Origin: Cyanophora paradoxa
Lineage: Eukaryota; Glaucocystophyceae; Cyanophorales; Cyanophoraceae
NCBI GenBank assembly: GCA_004431415.1
Contig: QPMI01000071.1
Span: forward strand, 372,001-436,000
Direction of reading: 5' to 3'
Length of the DNA stretch: 64,000 bases
Positions within the stretch are counted from its first letter, which is position 1. Each line of letters opens with the position of its first letter. Both the position numbers and the translations under genes were made by a program. Positions 54,368 through 64,000 of the stretch are shown here, one piece after another. The notes beneath the pieces were generated by a model that saw only the letters and a program-made list of their open reading frames with translations, did not search any database and was not told where the DNA came from.

Positions 54368-54601
54368 CTGTAGAACTAGTTTATTTAGTACAGGAAAATA
54401 ATTAGTAGTTCGCCAAAACTGTCACTTTAGCAGGGGCAAAATCTTTAGTAGGTCGGGCTTCGCAGGGGTTTTGTATGGCGGAGAAGGGACTACCCCTAAG
54501 AAATCTCGGCTTTAGCAGGCGAGAAATATTTAGTAGATCGCCCAAAACTTTTTAGTACTATATATAAATATGCAGCCCACTAAATATTTCTAGTTCTACA
54601 G
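54368..54601. mobile_element. MITE-like element, CTGTAG family, copy 2
   Basis: 234 bp. Ends CTGTAGAACTAG and CTAGTTCTACAG are perfect inverted repeats, with imperfect extension to TATTTAGT. Flanked by TA at 54366-54367 and 54602-54603. The interior is AT-rich with repeated TTTAGTAG and TTTAGCAG; it differs from the two other CTGTAG elements, so it is a separate subfamily. No coding capacity. Confidence 0.82.
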
Positions 54602-54796
54602 TAAGCTTAAGGCGGCCCTTAGGCGGGCTTAGGCGGCCCCTAACTTTGTTTTTCTTGGTAAGGCGGCCCCTTACTACTGGGCCCTTAGTAGGGGCCCTTA
54701 CACCGGGCCTTACTAAAGTTAGGCGGGTACTACGGTACTCGGACCGTACTCCGACTCTCCGAGGACCGAGGCTCATGATCACTACGTATACGTATA

Positions 54797-55016
54797 CTGT
54801 AGGCGTAGTTTTTTAGCCGTGGTAAATAATTGCCGTAAATTGCCGAGAGGCCGAATTCGGCAATTTATACGTAGCACCACGGCAATTGCTTTGGGGTAGC
54901 GGATTTCCTAGACCGCCATAGAGCAGAAATCTGGATTCGGCAATTTATCGCCACGGCAATTCCAGGTTGGGCGGATTCGGCAAATTAACTCCACGGCAAT
55001 TTAACTACGCCTACAG
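54797..55016. mobile_element. MITE-like element, CTGTAG family, copy 3
   Basis: 220 bp. The 14-bp perfect TIRs are CTGTAGGCGTAGTT (54797-54810) and its complement (55003-55016), flanked by TA at 54795-54796 and 55017-55018. The interior aligns with 18973-19174. It also carries three GCAATTTA/CACGGCAAT-type inner repeats, suggesting a foldback structure. No ORF. Confidence 0.88.
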
Positions 55017-55663
55017 TACATTGGTACACGCGCATTGGTACTACGGTACTACTACCGGTACGGCGGTACATTGGTCCATGGTACCGTAGTAGTACGCGCG
55101 CATGGTACAGTACTAGGGTACCGGTACGTACCAGTATATCGTTGACTCGGTGAACGCCACACTACTGTGACCGTCGGACACTAGTACATGTACTACGGTA
55201 CACGGCGCGCGCCGCCGGCGGGCCGAATTCGAAGCAGCGTACTACGGTACTATTACGGTCACCGGGTATACAAGTTCACCACACATACTAGTATAGCGCC
55301 ATTGCTAGCTAGGACAGCCGCAGGCTAGGCCCTGAGGAGTATACGTAGTAATACTGTACATGTAGCCCCTGCTTCGCCGGCGCGTATCTTCAAGGCCGTG
55401 CGGCCGCGGCTTAAGAGCTCAGCGGCTTCTAAATCTCCATCATGTTCAAGCGCCACTATAGCGCTAGTTTCGCGCATGCAGCGCTCGAGGCTGCGTGTCT
55501 ATGAGTGAGCTCATGTTCGTGATCATGATCAGTATTAGTCGTCGAAGCGCCAGCGTTGGACATGTCCCACGCGCAAGTTGGGCTGCAACTCTAGCCCTGC
55601 TTATCCAGGCACGCACGGCTGTTTGCAAACGTCAACCACGGCTATCGAAGACCTTTTTAACCC

Positions 55664-58600
55664 ATGGCCATCACGCAGCTCCTCTTGCTGGTTTCCTCTG
55701 CATCGATCGCTGCATGCGCAGCGACGTGGGTCGAGATTCCCTCGTCGGGCCAGCGGCCCTTGCCGCTCTCGATTGATCAGTTCAGCCCCATTGCGGGGGT
55801 CAAGTCCCGTGCGCGCGCTCCGGATCCGCTCTAGATCTCACATTCATGCTGACCACAATGTCATGCAATCGGACCGCTTTGCGTGAACAGTGAACTTTGG
55901 CTACGCCGCCGCAAACGAGACGCTGCTGTTCCTCAGAACTCCGAAGACGGGAGCGCCGGTGCGCATCGATATCTGCACATACGCTGCAGCTGGGCCTTCC
56001 TTCTATATCTTCGAGAACCAACTTGATCCGACCGCTCTCTTGCAGGAGCTGTGCATCCTGAACCTGCGGGACTGGGTATGGAGCAGGCGCGGGCTGGCAT
56101 CCTCGGGCTTTCTCTCGTCCGCAGGGGCCGAGTGGTCCGGCTTTTCGACCAGCGAAGTGTGAGCAGGCGCTGTCCGACATGTACAGGATCCGGAAGCGAC
56201 GCCTGTGTAACGGCCTGCTCGCGCAGGTTTCACTCCAACTCATGGAGGCTGTGCGTGCACCCTCCTTGCCACCGTGAACCTGCATGAGCGTATAATATAC
56301 ATACACGTTCGACTTTGAGCGATCGGATTCGCAGGGTGCTCTACGGGGGCCACGTGGCATCCAACCCAACGTCGACAAACCGCATGCAGCACTACGACAC
56401 TGCGACGGGCCTGTTCATGACGAGGGCCGGAGGCCTGCAGCTTTTTAACGGGTTTGCAAACGTCGCTGGTTCATTCGTGGTTGATCAATTAATATTTACG
56501 GTTCTTCATTATCAGTCGAGGCGTCCACGGCCACCAATCGACGACGTGTCGAGAGCGGCTTTCTGTTGTATGTGCGTGCACGGCCACCCGGTGTCTGGTC
56601 TTGCAAGGAGCGCGTGATAACGCAGCCGATGACATCGCAGACTACGGCGGCGGCACTCTCGATAACGGCCTTTCCACGAACCAGCTCTGGGTGTACGGTT
56701 CGTATGAAAATCTATCGATATCTCTTTCGAATTCTCCGAATCCAATGACAGTTTCTTTTTATCCAGATGCACAACTGGACTCCGCCTCTCAGCTGGCCGG
56801 AGAAGCCGCCGCCTATTCCCCTGGGCCAGGCAATTGGTGGAATGGTATCGTTTGTTATCAGGAAACTTTATATGTTTTGCATCCAGCAACAGCGCTAGAC
56901 GAAATGAGACTCCGGACGTTTGAGTAAGTCGAACTTTATGTGGAAGTTAACGTTGGAAGTCGCCCCTCACAACTTAATCGTGCAGTCTTTCTTTGAATGC
57001 GTGGAAAGAAACCTCGTCTCGAGTGTTCCAAGCCGGCCGGTTTCTTATCACTGGGGTGCCTCTTGGGTCTTCTCAGTACTTGCTCGCGATCGGAGGAACT
57101 TATCTGGCAGGAAACACATCCGTAGCTTTGTCCGACAGTTTTGTTGTCGATTTAGTGAGCGGAAGGTGCTTCTCGCCTCCGGCGAGGGCAGAAGCGGCTG
57201 AGCATGAAATCCGCTGTGCGCATTTGACTGTGGATGCAGTTCGTGGACTGTGGATCTGGCATCGCATATTTCTGTTCAGGCCCCGTCGTCAACATTCATC
57301 CCGTTTGCCAGCTCATTTTCCTTCGTCTTTGCCAAATCCAGCGCTATAAATGAAAGTGAGAACCGATTGCATGCTGCTGCACGCAATTTAGGCTTGATTG
57401 TAACTCTGCTGCGACTCCGATACGCAGATTTTGTCCTCGATCATGATGCACTTGTTGTCGATGGGGACTTTCGAGTGTGGGGATTACAACTTCAACAGAA
57501 AGCAGACAATTCATCGGCGCTCAACTGCCCGTATGGCGCTGATTTTGATGGACCTTTGGGAGCGATAATCGAATGCTCATTGTTTCCGAAAAGAATAAGC
57601 ACTCCAATTGGGTAACCAGTTTTTGTATTTGCAATAGACTCTAGAAACAAGTTGCGCATTAATATTAATATGCAGGCTCAATCCGTTTGCTGTGAGCATT
57701 GCCGGTTCTGGTTCTTTTTCGGTACCGGTGAGGGAAGAACCGGTTATCACACTTGCGAACTATCCGAGCGGAAACCATGTGCTAGTATTTAATGTATCCA
57801 CGTCATCTTTACGGGGAGAAGGCGTTTTAACGCTGGCATGGATTATCACTGGCGAAATCATCGTGCTCTACAAATTCGATTCCCGGCGCCCACCAGATCC
57901 TCCGTCCTCGGCTGTCGCTACTGTCTTCGGAGCGTTATCCGACGCCGACTTCTGCATCGACATTGCAATTGCGACCGCATACGACTCACAGACCGCGCCT
58001 GTCGCGTCTGCTTCTGCCGAATGCTCATGTTGGTACTTCAACTACCGCACCGGGTCAAATATTTCAGAGGCTTTCCGTGAGATCGAACCCATCTCTCGTG
58101 CATATGGCCAGTTTCCAAACCGACGTGTCCGGCTTTGGTTTGATATTGATGACGTAAAGGTTGTCTCAACTTGTGAGTGTTTCGCATGGGTATCGAACAT
58201 CGTCGGGTCTTCTGCACGGATTGGGACCTCTCCAAGAGTTGTGCGGATCGAAAGCCCGCCAACGCCGCCCTCCCTCGATCCGGATAGTGATTTGATTGTA
58301 CACACGACATCCGTGGAACTGGATGAATTTGGATTGCCTGTTGTTCGGATGTTCGCAAATCTCAATGTCACCGCTTGGATTTCCGACCGCAACGCCGGAG
58401 ATATTCACATCAGCAATATTGTAGCCCATGATTTCTGCTCCCTCATCGACTCAACTTTAAACTTCGACAGAGGGCATTCTTATCAGAGCTTGCCCGGTGT
58501 CGCTGCAGCAGGTCCTTACATGCAATTGCTCAACCCGCAAGCGGCAGATGAACTGGTCTTGCAATTGCTCAGCACGACTACTGTGTTTGCAGAGAGCGAT

Positions 58601-61600
58601 TATAAGTGCACCGTCGACATTACTATTACTTTCGAGTCGGACTATTACCAGTTTGGGAGGACGTTCACATATTGGTACTCGCCCGTGTATTTCGTTACGA
58701 CGCCTAGCCTCCCAGAACCTCGAGGGCAAGCCCCAGGCCCGCCAGCAACGTGCACAGCTGCATTTCAAAAATCCCCAGGCAACTACTTCAGCTACACTCC
58801 GGAAATAGAAACTATCGTTTTGAACGTGACACTCCCCGAAGTCTGCACGGACGTGTCCAACAGGCGTTGCACAGGAATAATTGCATATTGCTACGCTCCT
58901 GCTGTTCAGCAGTTTTCCTTCGACATCACGACGCTGGTCGCGAACGCCGAGCTCGGGTCAAGTCACAGATACGAACCCCTGCACGTGTACAACACCACAT
59001 ACAACGAATTCAAATCTGTTGCTTTCGATCCCGCATCCTACACCGCTGGGTCGCACATCCAGCTCAAGTTCCAACTGGGCAGTCGGTTCAGTGCGGCCAC
59101 ATTCTTCTGCTCGGCGGCGGTAGCCAGCGATTTTCGGCATTCTCGATTTGCTCCGGAAGTGACGATTACCGTTACACCATCCAGCTCTGCATCAGCGACA
59201 GCACCACTAATTCGTCCGCTTATTGTTGGAGATACGTGGATTTACTTCCAGGTTGCCACTCGTTGGTCAGCACTGGCGCAGCTTGACAGGAGTTACCGGA
59301 TGCTAGCAGCCTCTGTCGAGTGCACAGACGTAAACACGGCTGAGGGCGCATTATTCTCAGGAACTGCCCCTTTCTCGGAAACTTATATGTGCAATCAACT
59401 TGATTTTTTGGATCTACAGCTGCGAGACTCCTTCGTCAACATCAACATAACAGGTTTACGACCTGCAACACAGTACACGTGCAAGGGCCAGACCGTCGGA
59501 GCAAACGGGCAGTTGTCGGCAGTTTCAAATTCAGTATATGGACTCCCTTATATTGTGACTAGAGATCCCAACTACGACAACTCTGCCTCAGACTGCATGG
59601 GCCCTTGCCTCGGCGTGCGACCGGTTTTGGTCACCTCGCGGACTGTCGACTTTGTTGCGACCTCACGGTTTTCGCCTGATGCATTAAGAAGCTATTTTCC
59701 GAATCCAGCTGAAGCTACTATGATCACTACATGCGATAAATTCAGTTTTCAGATGCTCGAGGATAACATGTGGCTTATCCCGCCTGCTGAACGAAATCGC
59801 TACAATGTGACTTTGATGCATATGGTCGACCTTACCGACAACAGTGGCGTGGCAAATTCGAGGTGGACTTTACGCGGCCTTGAGCCCGGGGAGCGATATT
59901 TTTGCAGTGTTTACAGTACTCGGGATCAGTGGGGCTATGTAAAGTATGTACAGTATATCGATTGGAAGCCAGCACCGCAATTGATTCGCACGGAAACGGA
60001 GCCTCCTGACCCCCTTTTCCCTGAGAATATTGTCGCTGTCGCGGTTGGACCCCGAAGCGCTGAGTTCGACATCACGCTTGGATTCGATGGAGGACACGGC
60101 CTCAAACGATTGCGATTCGAGTGCACGTGTAATTCGACGGGAGATAAAGCAGAGAGGACTTTGCTTTTCAAACGGAATTACAACGAGACCTTTCCCCTGA
60201 GCACCCAGAATCTGGGCCGGTATCTTTCTCCCCCTGATCCTTTACGACATCTGTATTCTTCGTTGCGAAACTGGCCGTATCAGAGGATTGCACGAATTCG
60301 AACAGGACAAACGGAGACGTTCAGAGTGAGATTATACGGATTGCGCGCCAACGCAGTACACAATTGCTCGGTGTTCGTAACTTACGGGGATGACTCCGTT
60401 CTTTCAGCTATCAGCCCTGGGCCTCTTGTCACCCAGCCTGGAGCTCCAGCCCCTCCTCACCTGTCACTAGAGTCGGCCCAGTCACACTCGCTCACTCTTG
60501 CCCTGAAACCGTCGGCCGACGACGGGGGCCGGAATGTCACTCGCGGAATAATTTCATGTTCATTGGTTGGACAGCCCTGGCAACCCGACATGAACATTTC
60601 TGCGAGCGTTCCCATTCACGATATAACTCTCTCTGTGACCGTTCAATTCAGCGATCTGCTTCCTGGGGAACAATATAACTGCTCCTCGGCATCAACTAAC
60701 GAACTTGGCGATTCTGCATGGTCACCATCAATTGCATTCAGCACGTTGCCAGTGGCTCCTGAAGCGCCAGTTGTCTCCACTCCTTTTACCGATCAGGGTT
60801 TTCGATCTCGGCGGATTATTGCTCCCATTTTGCTTCGAGGCACTGGCGGTGGCCGCACAATTAATGTCTCTGCTATCTGCACATGCAACATTTCAGCAAC
60901 AGGCGTACCCTGCAGTCCTTCTGTTGTTTTTGCATCCTCCTTGTTGCCTCAAGGAGTGCGGGAAATCAACTTGGATGTACCTGCTGGACCCAGTCTCGAG
61001 TTTCCACCGGGCGTCGAGTACGCGTGCAGAGTATCCGCCACAAACGAGATCGGAACGACCCATGCGCCCGTTGTGGCCGTTCGAACGCGCCCTGTGCCGC
61101 CAGAGAAGCCTACAGTCTTCAGCCTTGAGCGCTACGTGCAGGCGAGGCAGGTGCATCCTGTCGAAATTCAGTTCGAATTCGTTTTCTTCTCTTCTCAGCT
61201 TTGTCATCTTTGCCTTGCTACAGGCTAGTCTCTTTGCGATCGTGAGATTTGGCGCCGATGGAGGCGCTCCGCTGAGTGGAGCTGAAGCTTTGTGCTCGTC
61301 GGCATCGGGAAGAATCATTTCCGGCAGGAGCGTTTCTTTTACCGGCTTTCAGAAGGTGTCGGTCGGCGGTGATGACATTGGCGCGCTGCTTCTTCAGAAT
61401 TTAGAGCCTACCACGACGTATCAGTGCTTCGTTTTCGTGCAGAACTCTAGCCCGCAATTTTCTGGGGGCACCGTGCAGCTGGCGGCTTCCGAGCCCGCCC
61501 CCGTCACGTTTACCACCTATGCTGAACCGCCAAGAATATCCAGCGCGCCCGTCTACCTGCGGACCATCGAGTCTTACTGGGCTAATGTGACGCTCGTCGT

Positions 61601-63998
61601 AAACCCTTCCGACCGTGGGGGCGTTGCTTCGAAGGTATCTCAAGCGAGCATTGTCTGCTGGACCCCCGGCAGCGCTGGCGGGACAACTGCAGAAGCGATT
61701 GCCGCCAGGGCTTCCACTGCAGTATCCGGAACTGCATCCAGTTTCGGTGCAGCGGAGCTTCTGCAGGTGCAGCTGTCGATTCGCAGCCTTCTCCCTGGAA
61801 CGGCGTACAGATGCAACGCGACCGTAACTAACGAGGTGATTGTGAACGAACGTAGCTATCATTCCCTTCAAAATCGCAGCGGATTATGAATGTTAATGCG
61901 CAGGTTGGAGAGTCTCCCTTTTACGAACTTGAGGTTTTCCAAACACCGGCTGTTCTCCCTTCGGCTCCCACCGCTGTCGACGCTTCTTTCGAAACGAAGC
62001 CCGTTGCCGCAATCGTTCTTCGCGTTTTCATCGGCTCTGACGGAGGCTCGCCCATCACGCGAGCCGTCGGAACCTGCTCCGTTGCCTCAGACGGGCCGCA
62101 ACAGGATGCGTTTGGCGGCAGCATGTCACCGTCGAACGCAACTGTCTACTCGACTACTCTCGTCCAAGAGCTGCAGGGCACTGCTGCTTCGCCCTGGGTA
62201 GAGATGCGGGTCAGCGGGGTGTATCCCGCTTTGCGCTACACCTGTACCGCGGCGGTTGCGAACGCCGTCGGTCTCTCTCCTACAATGCAGGCGTTCCCTA
62301 CAATTATTTCTGTGCCATCGGATGCTCCGTTTCCGCCAAGCGCCGTTCAGATTATTGCATTCGACTCTCGCTCCGTCGTGATCTTCGTCGAGCTCGGCTA
62401 CAACGGGGGCAGCGACATCAAGTCCGTGACGGGACGCTGTGCGGCTGCAACGTTAACACTTCAGGTTCGAGCTGCTTGTGAAGCGTCAACGTTCGAGCTG
62501 CGTCCGCTAAAGTGCATCTCCCGTTCAGGCACCGGATGTTGTGGCGAGCTCGTCCGTGCTGCTGGCCCCGGGGACCCGCCTGATCGAGCTCAACGTCTCT
62601 GGTCTCGTGCCTGCCACCGAATATAACTGCAGCGCCTCCGCTGCAAACAGCGTCGGCGAGTCTGACGGATCCTCACCGGTGCAACTCCGGACAGCGGCAG
62701 AGCCTCCGTCCCCGCCGGCCGCCGTCACTGTTGCTGTCGCGAATTCGCGGTCTCTGCGTTTCTCTGTCAGGCACGGATCCGACGGGGGCAGTCCAATCCT
62801 CAACTTCACGCTCTCATGTCGACTTGTTATCGCGGGCGATAATCCCGCATCGTTTGCCGAGACTACGGTACCGGTGCCCGTGGGCGCGACAGATGGCATC
62901 GGGCAGCTGGACAAGCTGATCCCAGGGCGGCCATACGCGTGTGCGGGGTTCGTTATCAATGCCGTCGGCGCTTCGCCCTCCACCGCCGCCTTCCCCGCAA
63001 TTGTTGACACGCCCCCCGAACTGCCTGCGGCACCGGCCGCCGTCTCCACTCGCGCGGCCTCCTCCCGCGTTGTGGCCGTCAGCATTGGTTTTGGCTTCGA
63101 CGGCGGCAGCGCGCTGCTCGAAGTCATCGCCTCCTGCGTGCGGCTCCCCGAGGCCGCCTGCCCTGAGATCCGGTCCGCCGCCACCACCATTCCGGCGACC
63201 GGCACGGCCTCGCTCTTGGTCAACGTGTCAGGGCTGTGGCCCGCCTCCGAGTTCCGCTGCAGCGCCCACGTAAGGAACGACGTCGGCGCGTCCCCGCCTT
63301 CTTCGGCTGCTATCACCGTCCAAACCCCCGCCGAGGAGCCGGCCGCGCCTCAATCGGTTGAGGTCGTTGCGGCGAGCTCGACGGTCTTGCAGGCGAGAAT
63401 CGCGCCAGGCTACGACGGCGGCTCGGCCATCACTAGCTGCATCGTCACGTGCAGAACTCGAGACGCAACCACTGCTTCCAACAACTCGTCATCGGTATCA
63501 GCCGCGTCGGTAAATCAAGCCATCACAGTCGAGAAACGCTTCTCCCCCTCGACCCTCTCGGACCCCATTCTCGTGAACGTCACGGGCCTGCGCCGGGCTA
63601 CGGGCTACGCCTGCAGCGCGCAGCTCGCGAACGACGTCGGGCCATCCCCGTCTGTAGAAGCCGCTCCGCAGCGGACGCTCTTGGAGGCGCCGGGGCGGCC
63701 GACCGTCCTTGTGGAGGCCCAGGAGGCGACGGTCGGCCTCACGTCGACGAATCTTCGTGTGACAATCGCCGACAACGGCGGCAGCAACGCTGTAGCCGTT
63801 CGCGCCGACTGCGCGAGCACCTCGGACTCAGTGTCGGCCGGGCCCGTCGGCATCGCCGTCGGGGCGGACGCGTACGCGCTGCTTACTGTGCGGAAGCTGA
63901 CCTCGGGCCTCTTCTACTGCTGTTCCGTGTACACCGAGAACGAGGCAGGGCGCTCGCCCGACCGCAGCGTCTGCTTCGACACGCCCATACAGGCATGA
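55664..63998 (+). CDS. Secreted protein: kelch-like region plus at least 13 fibronectin III-like repeats
   Basis: The ATG at 55664 opens a signal peptide, MAITQLLLLVSSASIAAC. Exon 1 ends at 55808 (donor GTGCGC); exon 2 starts at 55891. Early exons contain kelch-like blades: YGGHVASNPTSTNRMQHYD, YGGGTLDNGLSTNQLWVY, LAIGGTYLAGNTSVALSD. Large exons follow: about 57676-61150, 61224-61835, 61904-62464 and 62529 onward. They carry tandem FN3-like domains recognised by GLRPATQYTCKG, LLPGEQYNCSSASTNELGD, GVYPALRYTCTAAVANAVG, GLVPATEYNCSASAANSVG and GLWPASEFRCSAHVRNDVG. Each has one Cys on an early strand (IISCSL, FTLSCR) and one after the Y-x-C, so a conserved disulfide is likely. Many N-x-S/T sites. 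Role: cell-surface or matrix adhesion, inferred. The open frame meets TGA at 63996-63998, two bases before the window ends; a downstream splice cannot be excluded. Confidence 0.8.
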
Positions 63999-64000
63999 TC

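Larger units (their letters stand above)
53811..55663. other. Intergenic region with two MITE-like elements and GTAC-rich repeats
   Basis: No gene. It includes MITE-like elements at 54368-54601 and 54797-55016, a GGC/CCGG-rich palindromic stretch (54100-54340), and a 55020-55260 segment full of GGTAC, CGGTAC and GTACGG palindromes. The last 300 bases are presumably the promoter of the secreted FN3 gene. Confidence 0.6.

Overview
The window is nuclear DNA of a eukaryote, most likely a GC-rich unicellular alga or other protist. The genes are broken by short GT-AG introns of about 50-120 nt. The recognisable proteins are eukaryotic: the GPI transamidase subunit PIG-S, an AGFG-type ArfGAP, F-box proteins, a TPR-LRR protein, and large secreted Cys-rich and fibronectin-type-III proteins. 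There is no operon structure. I cannot name the organism from sequence alone.

Layout. 1-3.2 kb: purine-rich low-complexity DNA and a minisatellite. 3.2-11.9 kb: three F-box genes, two on the minus strand and one on the plus strand, with decayed relatives at 6.3-7.4 and 11.9-13.6 kb. 13.6-14.6 kb: a 5'-truncated PIG-S fragment. 16.3-18.8 kb (minus) and 20.7-31 kb (plus): two genes built from a four-cysteine repeat carried on very short exons. 18.9-20.7 kb: intergenic DNA with two MITE-like elements. 31.7-42.5 kb: a PIG-S / AGFG divergent gene pair followed by a 5.1-kb tandem copy of the pair; the second copy has frameshifts and lacks the last PIG-S exon. 42.5-47.9 kb (minus): a TPR plus AMN1-like LRR gene. 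48.2-50.8 kb (plus): a complete 8-exon F-box gene. 51.5-53.8 kb: a further 5'-truncated PIG-S copy. 53.8-55.7 kb: intergenic DNA with two more MITE-like elements. 55.7-64 kb (plus): a secreted protein with a kelch-like N-terminal part and at least 13 fibronectin III-like repeats, reaching the window edge.

Functions fall into three groups: membrane and secretory-pathway biology (PIG-S attaches GPI anchors; AGFG proteins are Arf/clathrin/EH-domain adaptors), ubiquitin-ligase adaptors (F-box and LRR), and surface or matrix proteins (Cys-repeat and FN3 genes). There are two compositional styles. The F-box, PIG-S and LRR genes are extremely GC-rich, and many of their introns carry recurrent GTACCCC motifs and homopolymeric C tracts. 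The Cys-repeat and FN3 genes are closer to balanced composition and lack those motifs.

The strongest candidate for something undescribed is the Cys-repeat family, a roughly 50-residue four-Cys unit shared by two genes in opposite orientation. Next come the F-box family with a shared C-terminal region and the scatter of PIG-S pieces. Two gene models were checked arithmetically (AGFG copy 1, 654 aa; F-box gene at 48.2 kb, 621 aa), and their exon lengths sum to whole codons. Other exon boundaries are read by eye and should be treated as approximate.
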